Below, piece by piece: positions 1 through 9,475 of a stretch of 64,000 nt of DNA. A model generated the notes under the pieces. The model had not been told where the DNA came from. It was given only the letters and a program-made list of their open reading frames with translations, and did no database searches. Made by a program: the position numbers and the translations under genes. Each line of letters opens with the position of its first letter. Positions within the stretch are counted from its first letter, which is position 1. Source of the stretch: JAKAAZ01 sp963817855 (GTDB lineage Bacteria; Acidobacteriota; Terriglobia; Terriglobales; Acidobacteriaceae); the NCBI GenBank assembly GCA_963817855.1, contig CAWFQA010000002.1:930001-994000 (forward strand), given 5' to 3'.

Positions 1-612
1 ATATCGGCCCTGGCGCACTGAAAGCGCCTGCTCCTCGAGGATGGCGCGGCGGTCGACGACAACATCCTCGTCCGTCACGTCCAGCTTGGTGATGCGGCAG
101 GTTATCTCCTGGCCGACCAACTTCTCCATTTCGGCGGCATCGCGTACTCCGCTGCGAGAGGCGGGCATAAAGGCGCGCACGCCAACATCCACATTGAGGC
201 CACCTTTGACGACGCCCGTCACAACTCCTACGACGGCAGATTTTTGCGCAAAGGCTTCCTCCAGTGACGACCAGTCTGTAGGTAGGGTCACGCGTAGCCG
301 AGAAAGCTCGTAGTAGCCCTCGAGATTGCGGCCCTTCACCGAGACGGGAAATTTGTCTCCAGCCGTGACGCCTTCCGCGTTGTTTTCGAATGCGGTCCGC
401 GGCAGAATCCCTTCGGCCTTGAAACCAATATCCAGATAGACAGATTCGGCGTCGAGAGAGACGACAACGCCTTCCAACTGGCGGCCGCCGCCTTCCGCTT
501 TATGGGAGTGGCTCTGCTCAAACTGCGCGAGCATTTCGCCGAAGGATCGCGTCGTGGGTTCTGTTGCAGCTTCGGCTTGCGAGGATGAATTTGGGACGGT
601 TTCGTTTGACAT
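1..612 (-). CDS. rpsA: 30S ribosomal protein S1, N-terminal part (runs off window)
   Basis: Open frame from an ATG at 612 down to the window edge, 204 codons, with the C-terminus outside. The product begins MSNETVPNSSSQAEA, a polar tail, then at about residues 44-110 an S1/OB-fold unit (EGVVVSLDAESVYLDIGFK, then GILPRTAFE). A second S1 unit follows at about 124-200 (VVTGVVKGGLNVDVG, AFMPASRSG, DVVVDRR). S1 binds mRNA on the small ribosomal subunit and helps translation initiation; the family usually has four to six S1 repeats and 400-600 residues, so more than half is missing here. Tandem S1 repeats with FMPASRSG and VDRR signatures are typical of bacterial S1. Confidence 0.9.
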   Translation of the reverse strand, partial: MSNETVPNSSSQAEAATEPTTRSFGEMLAQFEQSHSHKAEGGGRQLEGVVVSLDAESVYLDIGFKAEGILPRTAFENNAEGVTAGDKFPVSVKGRNLEGYYELSRLRVTLPTDWSSLEEAFAQKSAVVGVVTGVVKGGLNVDVGVRAFMPASRSGVRDAAEMEKLVGQEITCRITKLDVTDEDVVVDRRAILEEQALSVRQGRY

Positions 613-750
613 AATGGCTTACGTACCATTTTGGCACGAGCCGCCCTTCTAAGAGATGTCGCAGGCATACGGGTTCACCGAAAATGGGAATACATGGGCG
701 GCTGCCCCATGCGAGTCGGCATTTCCGGGAGAGTGATACAGTTCTTTGCT

Positions 751-1554
751 ATGGATAACTATGTGATTCGCGCGGCACGGAAATCCTGCCCTCTACTTTG
801 CCTGCTTGGCCTGATTGTGTTGACCACGCCGCAAATGCTGCATGCGCAGACTGGCGCTCCTCCGGCAGTTCCAGACTGGGCGCAGCCGGGTTCCGATACA
901 CACGAGCAGGTACCGCCGCCGCCAAACTTCCATCGGCCGAGCAGAAATTTCGATACGCCCATTGGCATATTTCAAGGGCAATCCGACATAGGCTCCGCCG
1001 TCGTGCCGGGCAGCGCCAGTTATGACGCGAGGACTATGCAGTACACAATTACCTCGGCCGGTTATAACATCTGGTACTCCCGCGATGAATTCCGTTATCT
1101 CTGGAAGAAAATGTCGGGCGACGTGTCGCTCGCCGCGGATGTCACGTTCACAAACCCGAAAGGCTATAGCGATCGCAAGGCAGTGTTGGTGATCCGGCAG
1201 AACCTCAATGACGACACCAAGGAAGCGATGACCGGTGAACACGGCACGGGAATGATCCACCTGGCGGAGCGTCCCACCCCGGGGGCGGATATGACGGACA
1301 TGCAGTTTCGTTTTGGAGGAACGCTCGAGGGAGTGATGGCAAAGCGCATTGGAATCGAAAAGCGCGGCGATGCGATCACAATTTTCGTCAGCTTGAAAGG
1401 CGAGCCCCTGCACCAGTTTGGACCACCGATTCATCTGCACTTCGATGGACCTTTTTATGTCGGCATCGGCTTCTGCTCGCACCTTCCAGCCACTCTGGAC
1501 ACCGCCGTACTCTCCGATGTTGTTCTTGAAAACTCCACGGGCAAGCTGCACTAA
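751..1554 (+). CDS. Secreted DUF1349 / LamG-like domain protein
   Basis: 267 residues from the ATG at 751. The frame is open upstream, but this start directly precedes a signal peptide (basic n-region near residues 6-9, hydrophobic LLCLLGLIVL, cleavage near LHAQ). The mature part is a beta-rich domain (WYSRDEFRYLWKK, DVSLAADVTF, KAVLVIRQ, YVGIGFCSH) resembling DUF1349/concanavalin-like domains found beside TolB-like proteins. Probably periplasmic or outer-membrane associated. It is divergent from rpsA and convergent with the polysaccharide operon. Function unknown; the domain assignment is from pattern only. Confidence 0.7.
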   Translation: MDNYVIRAARKSCPLLCLLGLIVLTTPQMLHAQTGAPPAVPDWAQPGSDTHEQVPPPPNFHRPSRNFDTPIGIFQGQSDIGSAVVPGSASYDARTMQYTITSAGYNIWYSRDEFRYLWKKMSGDVSLAADVTFTNPKGYSDRKAVLVIRQNLNDDTKEAMTGEHGTGMIHLAERPTPGADMTDMQFRFGGTLEGVMAKRIGIEKRGDAITIFVSLKGEPLHQFGPPIHLHFDGPFYVGIGFCSHLPATLDTAVLSDVVLENSTGKLH

Positions 1555-1670
1555 ATGCGGAACGCAACTAGGCCGACACGAGGTGGGATGCAAAACCCAA
1601 AGAGGCTAGGGTCTACCAAGGAGGAGTCTGGCCATCTAGACTGAACGAAGTGTCATCTGAAGGCTCGTCC

Positions 1671-2507
1671 TCAGGTCAGAGCAGACTGTCCGCGAGAGGC
1701 GAGAGTCGCTCGATTGATCTGCTTACGCCTACTGTCCCGAATCCATCCCCATTTATTGAAATATTGGATAGCAGAGCGCACATGTAAGAACAGCAGCTTG
1801 CGGCTTCGATACGAACCCATCTGATGGACGTGTTCGACGGTAACGCCGGGCCAGTATAACAACCGCGAGATTCCTAACATTCGCCGACAGAGGTCGACGT
1901 CCTCCATATAGAGAAAAAACCGTTCATCGAATCCACCGACTACCTCCAACACAGAACGCCGCGTGAACATGAAGCAGCCGGACAAAGACGGCACATATGC
2001 CGGCGCATCGTAATCGAGCATGCGAAGTTCAAACCATGCGATCCTCCGTTGTGCAAGGCGTTTCCATGGTCCGGGCAGAAACCGCCGCAACACCAGGTCG
2101 ATCGGCGCTGGAAGCAACTTGCAGAGGTATTGATGGCTGCCGTCGGGGTAAAGGACCTTGGGCATTACCAACCCGACATCTGGATGGGACTCCATCACAT
2201 CGGCCAATTTGTCGAGGGCGTCCAGATCAAACATGATGTCCGAATTCAGGATCAAGTGATAGGGAGCATCGACGCCAGCAAGCTGCTTCAGTGCCAAATT
2301 ATGACCTCTGCCGAACCCGAGATTCTTCCCAGGGCGCACATAAATGCCGCCCATTTCCCGGACAGCATCGCGGGTTTCATCGGAACTGCCGTTATCGACG
2401 ACCACCCAGCGCTTAATAGACCTTTCCGCGCTCAGCCTAATCAACAGAGACTCTATTTCCGGCAGCTTTGTTTGGAACACAATCACGCTTACTGTTAAGT
2501 CGGCCAT
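1671..2507 (-). CDS. Family 2 glycosyltransferase (rhamnosyltransferase-like)
   Basis: 278 residues. GT-A fold landmarks in order: VSVIVFQTK near the N-terminus, nucleotide-binding VVVDNGSSDETRD at about 35-47, LILNSDIMFD (DxD-like metal site) at about 85-94, and MEDVDLCRRM at about 200-210. The C-terminal part (VRSAIQYFNKWGW) resembles WbbL-type dTDP-rhamnosyltransferases. It would add a sugar to the lipid-linked repeat unit on the cytoplasmic face. It is the last gene of the minus-strand polysaccharide operon, 57 bp after the EpsG-like gene. The sugar specificity is inference. Confidence 0.85.
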   Translation of the reverse strand: MADLTVSVIVFQTKLPEIESLLIRLSAERSIKRWVVVDNGSSDETRDAVREMGGIYVRPGKNLGFGRGHNLALKQLAGVDAPYHLILNSDIMFDLDALDKLADVMESHPDVGLVMPKVLYPDGSHQYLCKLLPAPIDLVLRRFLPGPWKRLAQRRIAWFELRMLDYDAPAYVPSLSGCFMFTRRSVLEVVGGFDERFFLYMEDVDLCRRMLGISRLLYWPGVTVEHVHQMGSYRSRKLLFLHVRSAIQYFNKWGWIRDSRRKQINRATLASRGQSALT

Positions 2508-2564
2508 CTATTGGGCTTCTACCCTCGAATCAGGTTATAGAGTTGAAACTGCGCAAATATCGGT

Positions 2565-3626
2565 TTACGAAATAACCGATTGATAGGGTCCCATATACTT
2601 CATTCCTGATGCAACAAAGATCGCGCCGAGCGCTATCAACAATATCAAATAAGCCACCCGGAAGTTTCCTCTTAGATGGGAAAGAGGAATTACAAGGACA
2701 GCAACCTGAAACAGTCCGAGCACTTCAGACATTCTCAGCGCAAGTGCATCGTTGGAAGACAGCACCGCTTGATAGAACAATCCAATTGCGGATGAAAATA
2801 CAACCACGCGCTCTCTGCCTGAAAGTTTATTCCATAAGATGAACGCATAAAAAAGCGCGGCAGTGCATACGACAAAATAGACCGACAACAGTCGAACGCC
2901 TTTGACATCGTAGTTCCCGTTTAAATAGACAGCGGCCCGACTGAAATCTGCCAGCGCACTCAGCAGACTCTGAAGCATATAATATCCAGCAATCCCAAGA
3001 GGGATCAGCGAAATGATCCATGCTCTCGATTCGAACCTAACGCCAAGTGCAACTAAAAGAAAAATCGGCAGGGCGATGATTACGGATAAGTGAAATGCTA
3101 ATGCACAAACAAACAGGGCAACAGCTGCCCACGTTTTGCCTTTATATGCCAACATTATGCTTACAGACATCAGAGGAATTGCAGCTGCCGCCCGAATTTG
3201 GGTCATTTCATACGGAAAAAAGAAACGACAAAATATAATATAGAAAAGCAGAGAAAACCACCGATCGGGAAACACCTCCCAGATAAACACTATTGTTAGG
3301 AGTAGCGCAATCCCGGAGAAAACGAAAAGTATGAAAGTGAAGGGTGCGCCAATGCTCGCCGTGGTATACGAAATAAGAACATAAGCGGGGTCCTTTACCC
3401 AACTCAATAAGGTTAGATCTCCAGATGCGACTTGGCGATACCAGTCAAAATAGTTCTGATAATCTCGATCCACTCCGGCCGCTCGCAAGGATGAAAAGAG
3501 AAATAACGCGGCAAGCATCCATAGAAAATACGTCCTTTGCAGCAGGTGACGCCACGCGGCGCGATTCTCAAATGCTAAACCCGCACCGGCAAGTACCAGG
3601 AGGTATATAAGATAATACCAATACAT
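2565..3626 (-). CDS. EpsG-family polysaccharide polymerase-like membrane protein
   Basis: 353 residues, almost entirely hydrophobic, with about ten membrane segments. It opens MYWYYLIYLLVLAGAGL and has the EpsG-like signature RAAGVDRDYQNYFDWY at about residues 49-64. EpsG/Wzy-like proteins are thought to polymerise repeat units in the inner membrane. The ATG directly abuts the TAG stop of the upstream glycosyltransferase, so the two are probably translationally coupled. It is the only polymerase candidate in the cluster. Confidence 0.8.
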   Translation of the reverse strand: MYWYYLIYLLVLAGAGLAFENRAAWRHLLQRTYFLWMLAALFLFSSLRAAGVDRDYQNYFDWYRQVASGDLTLLSWVKDPAYVLISYTTASIGAPFTFILFVFSGIALLLTIVFIWEVFPDRWFSLLFYIIFCRFFFPYEMTQIRAAAAIPLMSVSIMLAYKGKTWAAVALFVCALAFHLSVIIALPIFLLVALGVRFESRAWIISLIPLGIAGYYMLQSLLSALADFSRAAVYLNGNYDVKGVRLLSVYFVVCTAALFYAFILWNKLSGRERVVVFSSAIGLFYQAVLSSNDALALRMSEVLGLFQVAVLVIPLSHLRGNFRVAYLILLIALGAIFVASGMKYMGPYQSVIS

Positions 3627-4553
3627 CTAGTTTAGCCGTCCTAATTTACCCCGGATGCCATCCACGAAAGCATGCAGGAGAAGATTTAGGCTTCTCATCC
3701 TGTGATCGGAATACCAGAAATATAACAAGATATAATGAGGAACCCTCGGTATTGTCACAACTCTCCATTCCCACCCCATCGTTTTGACGCGGAGAAGGTA
3801 GGTTGCGTTGCGCACAATGTAGCAGTTTCTCACGTCGCTATGAATGTGGACTTCTCTGCCGAGAACTTCTACCGCAATGTCCCCGACACTATGTTTCAAT
3901 ACTACCTTCGGGACGATATAGCTTGCATATCCCTTTGCTATGCCACGTAAGCCCCATTCTATATCCACCCAATCAATAAATAGCTCGTCCATCATTCCGC
4001 CAATATCCTGTAACACGGAAATCCGAATTAGAGAGCCAGAAGAGATTAAGTAGTCTGTTTCGACTGGAGCAGAAGCATCTGAATCGACAGGCTCGCGCTT
4101 GATTGTTAAGTGACGGTGGCGAATGCTTCGCGAGATGGTTCCCGTTTTCTCGTCGATAAATAATGGACCGACGGCGGCGACTTTCTTCCCGGCCCTAAGC
4201 AATTCCTGCTCGGCATGTAATAGTTCGCTTACCATCTCGCTCGGCATGGCACTATCCTGATCTAGCAGAAGCACATGCGAATGACCGGCATCCATACTTT
4301 TGCGAATCCCGATATTCTGTGCTGTTGCAATGCCTTTGTTTTCTCCGAGTGGGACATACGATATGTTGGTCTGATATCGATCGAAGAACGACGAAAAGTC
4401 TTCGGTCGATCCCGGTGTATTGTCGATTACAAAAATCTTCTGCACCTGGCCCACAGCACTTCGGAGCAAGCGGTCAAGCAGGGGCATATCCGGTTTATGT
4501 AAAACGATGACAGCAGCAACCATAGCAATCGACACACATTCAGACGATGGCAA
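3627..4553 (-). CDS. Family 2 glycosyltransferase (RfbN-like)
   Basis: 308 residues. Motifs: VAAVIVLHKPD, VIDNTPGSTEDF, GIATAQNIGI, LLLDQDSAMP (metal-binding acidic pair), ISSGSLIR and DWVDIEWGLR (general base region). This order matches rhamnosyltransferases of the RfbN/RfbF type. An in-frame ATG ten codons downstream (4523) is an alternative start that sits closer to the conserved core. It abuts the EpsG-like gene and belongs to the same operon. Confidence 0.83.
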   Translation of the reverse strand: MPSSECVSIAMVAAVIVLHKPDMPLLDRLLRSAVGQVQKIFVIDNTPGSTEDFSSFFDRYQTNISYVPLGENKGIATAQNIGIRKSMDAGHSHVLLLDQDSAMPSEMVSELLHAEQELLRAGKKVAAVGPLFIDEKTGTISRSIRHRHLTIKREPVDSDASAPVETDYLISSGSLIRISVLQDIGGMMDELFIDWVDIEWGLRGIAKGYASYIVPKVVLKHSVGDIAVEVLGREVHIHSDVRNCYIVRNATYLLRVKTMGWEWRVVTIPRVPHYILLYFWYSDHRMRSLNLLLHAFVDGIRGKLGRLN

Positions 4554-4646
4554 TCCTCGCCCGTGAATGCTCTCTTCATGATACGTGCAAATAACTACTT
4601 ATCAGGCGACCTTATAACTTTGGGTTTGCTCATAGACTATGGAACA

Positions 4647-5903
4647 TCATGTATTCAGGATGTTCTTGAATGTTTTAGCCAGAAATTGTTCGCCAAATTC
4701 CGGCGGTATTCGAAACTCCGGTTTTGCGTAAAAGGGGGGTTGATTGTCCGAGCCGGAATGGACGCTTCCAGTGACTATTTCGATCAACGTCGCCTGCGGT
4801 AGCAGCGCACAAACTTTCCACGTAGCGCTGTCCTTGTGTGTCACGACGAAGAGCGGCCTGCCGGTCGGAATGTATTCAAACAACTTACTTGGCAATGCTG
4901 CGTGGGAAGCTGACAGTAGAAGTAACCCATCTGCCTTCGGCAACAGCGCCAAAATTATCGAACGAGGCACGCTGCCGGGGCATTCGATGCGCCAGCCGAT
5001 TGCCGCAAAACGATTCTGAAAAGACTCTATGATGGTGAGCTCATCCTTTGACAGGGGACCTATCAGCTGAACCACGCCGACGGACGACCGACCTGACAAA
5101 TTGCGAAGTAGAGGCTCAAGCAGAAGGTCTGGCGTGCGCCTCTTGTCAGATTCAACAAATCGGCCCGCATGAATGATTCGGAACTCGTCCCGCGGTCCTT
5201 CTAGTGGCGTCGGCTGGGGCGCCATTGCGTGTTGCGGATATCCGTTGGTCAGAACCTGGACCTTGGAAGCAAATGCTGGAAAGCGATCGCACAAGAATTT
5301 CTTCCATATCTCGGAAGTCACCTGGATACCTTTCGCGTGGCGAAGAATACGCGCCTCCAGCCGACCTTCTTGCCAGCGACGGAGTGCGGAAGTGCGCAAC
5401 AACGGCTTCAGCGGTTCGTCCAGCCATCCATCACGCATATCCACTATATGAGGAACGCCGGTACGTCGCGAGAGTAGCCAAGCGCCCACATGGGCCGACT
5501 CGGGCGGATTGGACGACAGGATAAACGCCGCGCCCTGCGCCGCTTGTACAACCAAGGAACGCCTAGCTGCCACGCGCGCCCAAGCGACGGTAGGGTCAGG
5601 ATTGAATATCCATTTCGCCACTGCACCGCGCACTTTGCGGAATGTTTTGTGTTTTCGGGGAGGGACAGGAGTGGCTGTGCCTGGTAAGGTTTCAGGGTAC
5701 AACCCAAGAGGATCCCGCACGGTGATTTCCTGGCCCCATGTCTGCTGGCAATCGCTGTCAGAGTCGCCGGCACGGATGATGATCACAGAGTGGCCTTCGT
5801 CGGCCAGCCAGCGAACAAAACGATCAACCCGATAATTCCCCACATGCCCTTCTTTCCGCCAGAATGGCGCAAAGAGGACCGCTCTTTTTTGAGTACCAGT
5901 CAT
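4647..5903 (-). CDS. Family 4 glycosyltransferase
   Basis: About 418 residues from the ATG at 5903; an ATG five codons upstream (5918) is possible. GT-B fold: N-terminal domain with APFWRKEGHVGNYR and a loop HIVDMRDGWLDEP, C-terminal domain with VLTNGYP, IIHAGRFVES and the donor-binding PSKLFEYIPTGRPLF (E-x7-E-like). Such enzymes transfer nucleotide-activated sugars to growing lipid-linked oligosaccharides in the cytoplasm. About 90 bp separates it from the next gene. Confidence 0.85.
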   Translation of the reverse strand: MTGTQKRAVLFAPFWRKEGHVGNYRVDRFVRWLADEGHSVIIIRAGDSDSDCQQTWGQEITVRDPLGLYPETLPGTATPVPPRKHKTFRKVRGAVAKWIFNPDPTVAWARVAARRSLVVQAAQGAAFILSSNPPESAHVGAWLLSRRTGVPHIVDMRDGWLDEPLKPLLRTSALRRWQEGRLEARILRHAKGIQVTSEIWKKFLCDRFPAFASKVQVLTNGYPQHAMAPQPTPLEGPRDEFRIIHAGRFVESDKRRTPDLLLEPLLRNLSGRSSVGVVQLIGPLSKDELTIIESFQNRFAAIGWRIECPGSVPRSIILALLPKADGLLLLSASHAALPSKLFEYIPTGRPLFVVTHKDSATWKVCALLPQATLIEIVTGSVHSGSDNQPPFYAKPEFRIPPEFGEQFLAKTFKNILNT

Positions 5904-5971
5904 GATCTTCCGATCCAACTATTGTAATGATTCGTGAGGCTCGGTATCGGCAATGCCGGTTCAACAATTAG

Positions 5972-6299
5972 TCATTGTCGGAAAATGAGCTGCCGCATTG
6001 CAATTACCCAGGAACGGTTCACTATCCAACTAGCCGCGAGATACACGGGCATTGCAACCAGTACCGCACTGCCAAGCCGCCACAGTGGCGTGGTCAGGTG
6101 CGATACCGCCAGGTAGCCCGCAAGGACGGCGATCAAAGCGGCGGAAAGTGGGCTCAGCAGCGTCTGCAGATACTCGCCTAAACGCGCTCCACAACTCGGC
6201 CGGATCAGAAAATACCACATTGGGATTACCAATCCTGCCATCAAAACCGCCTGTCCCGCCGCGAGACCGCTGATGCCAAAATGCGAGGCGAGCCACAAA
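5972..6299. repeat. Direct repeat copy 1 (flippase 3' end)
   Basis: 328 bp aligning without gaps to 7350-7677 at a constant offset of 1378. The stretch 6087-6211 (125 bp) is identical to 7465-7589, while differences cluster towards both ends. The identical core suggests a recent exchange or gene-conversion tract. Confidence 0.9.
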
Positions 6300-6313
6300 G
6301 CAGAAAAGATCAC
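5972..6313 (-). pseudogene. C-terminal fragment of a duplicated Wzx-like flippase
   Basis: 113 codons beginning with GTG, whose TGA overlaps the stop of the upstream TylF-like gene (GTGA). The product matches only the last ~110 residues of the intact flippase at 7350-8789; by eye about 101 of 109 residues agree, and both end in LIFRQ. It keeps three or four hydrophobic segments but lacks the first 370 residues, so it cannot be a complete transporter. Best read as a recombination remnant, although a translated short membrane protein is not excluded. Confidence 0.85.
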
Positions 6314-7065
6314 GGCTTCACGTAAATTCGCCCGGTGTAATCAATTCTGCCGAGAAACGGCTTCATGTTGTGTGCCAAAAAATATTCATCGACTGCCTTC
6401 CGGGCACCCGCCCAGTGACCATAGTCGTCAAGAATGAGAATTCCGTTACTGGAAAGCCGGGGAAAGAGATGAACCAACTCATGCTTCGTCGAATCGTACC
6501 AGTCGGTATCGAGTCGGAGAATCGATATCTGTTCCGGCGCATAGGCTGGAATCGTCTGCTCGACCATGCCTTTCACAAAGTGAAGATGGTCCGCCGGGTA
6601 GCCCGTGCTCTCCAGATTTCGACGGACGTCGTCCTCGGGTGAGTATGCCCATATCCCGGACTGTCGGTCGCTGGTGGCCATAAGGTGCGCCGCCTTTTCC
6701 CCGGTACTCTGCAGAATGTCTTCCTTGCCGGGTTGAGACATCCCTTCAAACGTGTCGAATAGGAAAAGGTCTACGTCCTCCCGGCCAAGCCGGCGGTATG
6801 TCCATGCGGCGGCCATACTGCTGCCACCTCTCCAAACACCGCATTCGACAAATGCACCTTGGACACCGTTCCCAACTGCGTGCTCTACGGCCATGCAAAG
6901 AGCCGCCAAACGCTCCACACTGGTCATAGTGTACGGACGCGCACTTTCGATCGTGCTTTTCATTTCAGATGAAACGTCGGTGAGACGCGCTGTGCTGTCG
7001 GCTGATATTCGCGTGATCTTCAGCCCAAAGATCTTCTCCACTATGGTGGAAAGGTGTCTAAGCAT
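6310..7065 (-). CDS. TylF/MycF-family O-methyltransferase
   Basis: 251 residues. SAM-binding motif VECGVWRGGSSM at about 75-86, DTFEGMSQPG at about 105-114, and the acidic metal-binding pair LRLDTDWYDS and LILDDYGHW at about 180-225, all typical of Mg-dependent macrocin O-methyltransferases. It probably methylates a sugar hydroxyl of the polysaccharide or its precursor. It is preceded by about 280 bp without a gene and followed by the flippase fragment through a GTGA overlap, so it looks inserted between two flippase copies. Confidence 0.85.
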   Translation of the reverse strand: MLRHLSTIVEKIFGLKITRISADSTARLTDVSSEMKSTIESARPYTMTSVERLAALCMAVEHAVGNGVQGAFVECGVWRGGSSMAAAWTYRRLGREDVDLFLFDTFEGMSQPGKEDILQSTGEKAAHLMATSDRQSGIWAYSPEDDVRRNLESTGYPADHLHFVKGMVEQTIPAYAPEQISILRLDTDWYDSTKHELVHLFPRLSSNGILILDDYGHWAGARKAVDEYFLAHNMKPFLGRIDYTGRIYVKP

Positions 7066-7349
7066 GTCGTTTTTTCCCGGCCCCCCGGTGGGCTATTTTC
7101 ATTACACTTTTAGCGGCAATCTGTCTCTGGTTGCTCTGGTATAGGTTGCTAATTAATATGCGTCGCCTATGCTATCGTACCCTGACAGGCGAACGTCAGC
7201 CCTGTGGGTGCGGTAGCCACAAACGTTGTCTCTAATGAATATTCCCGCAATTGAAGAAACCAGTCAAACTCGCAACCACTTCTTTGCAAAGCGCACAACC
7301 GGATACATTTGTTGCGGCAACGCATCGGCAGTGGCCGTCAAACGCCACA

Positions 7350-7677
7350 TCATTGTCGGAAAATGAGCTGCCGCATTGCAATTACCCAGGAACGGTTTAC
7401 TACCCAACTAGCCGCCAGATACACGGGGATTGCAACCAGAACCGCACCACCGAGCCGCCACAGCGGCGTGGTCAGGTGCGATACCGCCAGGTAGCCCGCA
7501 AGGACGGCGATCAAAGCGGCGGAAAGTGGGCTCAGCAGCGTCTGCAGATACTCGCCTAAACGCGCTCCACAACTCGGCCGGATCAGAAAGTACCAGCCTG
7601 GAACCAGCAGACCCGCCATCAAAACCGCCTGCCCTGCCGCGAGACCGCTGATGCCAAAATGCGAGGCGAACCACAAA
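7350..7677. repeat. Direct repeat copy 2 (flippase 3' end)
   Basis: Intact-gene copy of the 328 bp direct repeat; the partner is 5972-6299. The TylF-like methyltransferase lies between the two copies. Confidence 0.9.
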
Positions 7678-8789
7678 ATCGGAAGCTCCACAAAAAGCAC
7701 GGCCAGAGTCCATCGAAACGACAGGTCAGCCTTGCCAACCGCCAATATAAGACTGCCAGCAGGATTCCCGCAGGACCGGAACATTCCAAAAATCGCAAGA
7801 AAAACCAATAGCGGGGCAGACTCGATCCACCTTTTGCCGAATACGATCACCACCGCCTCGCGGGAAAAAGCCGCTAGCGTGAGATACACAGGAAAATTGA
7901 CGGAGGCCGTCATTCGCATGGTTTTCAGATACACGGATTTCAGGAAGCTCGTGTCATGCTGCGTTTTGGCCATGACCGGTAAGCCGACCCGCGTAATGAT
8001 GGGGTTGGTGACGGCCGCAACGTTCTGGCTCAGGCCACGCGGCAAACTGTAAATACCCAGCGTTGCCGCTGGAAAGACCTTCCCACCGATGAGGATATCC
8101 GCCTGTCGATAAAGGCTGTTAGCGAAATCATTGGCCATGATGTATCCGCCGAACTTAAGAAATTGGCGAATCTCGCCCAGATGACAACGAAACGCAGGAC
8201 GCCAGCCCTGAGACGCAAGCATCCACAATAACGAGGTTTGGATCAGCCCATTCACCAGCACACCCGCCACCAGCGCGTACACAGTGGGGGAGTACCACGC
8301 CCAGACGACTGCGGTGGCACAGCCGCCCAGGGCCGCCAAGATCTCAACTTTGGCCAGCACAGAAAAATGCAATGCTTTTTCCGCCATGACGCGCACCTGC
8401 TGACCGGCGGCCAGAAAAAGAAAGTTCACGCTGATGAGTATCAGAATCGGCTGGAGCGCCGGCTGATGAAAGATGGCACCGCTGACCAGTGAACTGGCTG
8501 CCATCAGCAACACCATCAACGTCAACCCCACCGTGACATTCAGCCAATATAGGCTGGATAACTGGCTTTGAGAGATCTCTTGATAATGAATGATCGCAGT
8601 GCTAACTCCCAGGTCGGTGAACACCTGCATAAACGCCGTGACCGAGACGACGATGGCCATCAAGCCAAAGTCCGCCGGCATCAGCAACCGCGCCAAAATT
8701 GCCATTTGCGCAAACTGCAGCGCAGACCGCCCCACCATGGCCAGGGTCGTCCATCGAATGGCGGTGAAGGTCTGGTTTCTAAGACTCAC
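7350..8789 (-). CDS. Wzx-like polysaccharide flippase (MOP superfamily)
   Basis: 479 residues from a GTG at 8789 that overlaps the TGA of the upstream methyltransferase in a GTGA junction; the longer open frame to 8834 would read into that gene. About twelve to fourteen hydrophobic segments. The N-terminal FAQMAILARLLMPADFGLMA is the signature of WzxC/RfbX-type polysaccharide transporters, which flip lipid-linked repeat units across the inner membrane. It carries the intact copy of the 328 bp duplication at its 3' end. Confidence 0.9.
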   Translation of the reverse strand: MSLRNQTFTAIRWTTLAMVGRSALQFAQMAILARLLMPADFGLMAIVVSVTAFMQVFTDLGVSTAIIHYQEISQSQLSSLYWLNVTVGLTLMVLLMAASSLVSGAIFHQPALQPILILISVNFLFLAAGQQVRVMAEKALHFSVLAKVEILAALGGCATAVVWAWYSPTVYALVAGVLVNGLIQTSLLWMLASQGWRPAFRCHLGEIRQFLKFGGYIMANDFANSLYRQADILIGGKVFPAATLGIYSLPRGLSQNVAAVTNPIITRVGLPVMAKTQHDTSFLKSVYLKTMRMTASVNFPVYLTLAAFSREAVVIVFGKRWIESAPLLVFLAIFGMFRSCGNPAGSLILAVGKADLSFRWTLAVLFVELPILWFASHFGISGLAAGQAVLMAGLLVPGWYFLIRPSCGARLGEYLQTLLSPLSAALIAVLAGYLAVSHLTTPLWRLGGAVLVAIPVYLAASWVVNRSWVIAMRQLIFRQ

Positions 8790-9475
8790 GGTTTTTTCGC
8801 CGTCGCGAAGTAGCCTGATGTTTCCAATGCCCAATCGTGGTCGAATTTGTCAAAAAATGGCGCAAGCTTTTGGCCGAAATACCACATCGGCGGCAATGCT
8901 GCCCTGATCAGCCAGCGTAATGGCCCGGGGCCGCCCACAAAGCGGCCTGTGAAGTAATTCCACTTGAGAATGGCGGTAGTGAAATAGCCAGACTGAGACT
9001 CCACGACAATGTTCACGAAGCCCGCCTGTTCGAGAAGATATTTGAGGCCATATGGGGTGTAGCGGAAAAAATCGTACGGCGCCTCGTGTACCCACCACTG
9101 CCATGGAACCTGGAGCACGATATTCCCTCCTGGCTTCAAAATGCGGAATGCTTCGTTGAGCATCAACTGCGGTTCGCGCAGATGTTCCATAACGGAGAGC
9201 GAGACGACGGCATCGGCCACCTCGGATTCAATCGGCAAAGGCTGATTCAAGTCGGCGACAATGTCGGCCTTGGTGTTGTGATAACTACCGGCCCAGTCGA
9301 CCGCCACATATCGATCTGTATAGTTCAGAAAATAATCTTTATATGGCGATTCACCTGCTCCTAAATCGTAGGTTATGCCGCGATACAATTTAGAATACTT
9401 GTCCATCATACGATCCATACAGTCATAGACCAGCCAGTTGTGGGAACGTCGATTACGATGATTTTTGCTAATCAC
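8786..9475 (-). CDS. Class I SAM-dependent methyltransferase
   Basis: 229 residues. Motif I reads YDLGAGESPYKDYF at about 37-50, then VAVDWAGS, ADAVVSLSVMEHLREP at about 87-102 and FRILKPGGNIVLQVPW at about 108-123, the Methyltransf_11 pattern. The substrate is unknown; the context suggests a sugar or lipid-linked intermediate. It overlaps the upstream SDR gene by ATGA and the downstream flippase by GTGA. Confidence 0.83.
   Translation of the reverse strand: MISKNHRNRRSHNWLVYDCMDRMMDKYSKLYRGITYDLGAGESPYKDYFLNYTDRYVAVDWAGSYHNTKADIVADLNQPLPIESEVADAVVSLSVMEHLREPQLMLNEAFRILKPGGNIVLQVPWQWWVHEAPYDFFRYTPYGLKYLLEQAGFVNIVVESQSGYFTTAILKWNYFTGRFVGGPGPLRWLIRAALPPMWYFGQKLAPFFDKFDHDWALETSGYFATAKKP

Noticed and set aside
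793..1593. 266-codon minus-strand frame
   Set aside because: Antisense to the secreted DUF1349-like protein; no family features.
1625..1642. AGTCT...AGACT inverted repeat in the convergent gap
   Set aside because: Only 5 bp arms and no T-run; too weak to call a terminator.
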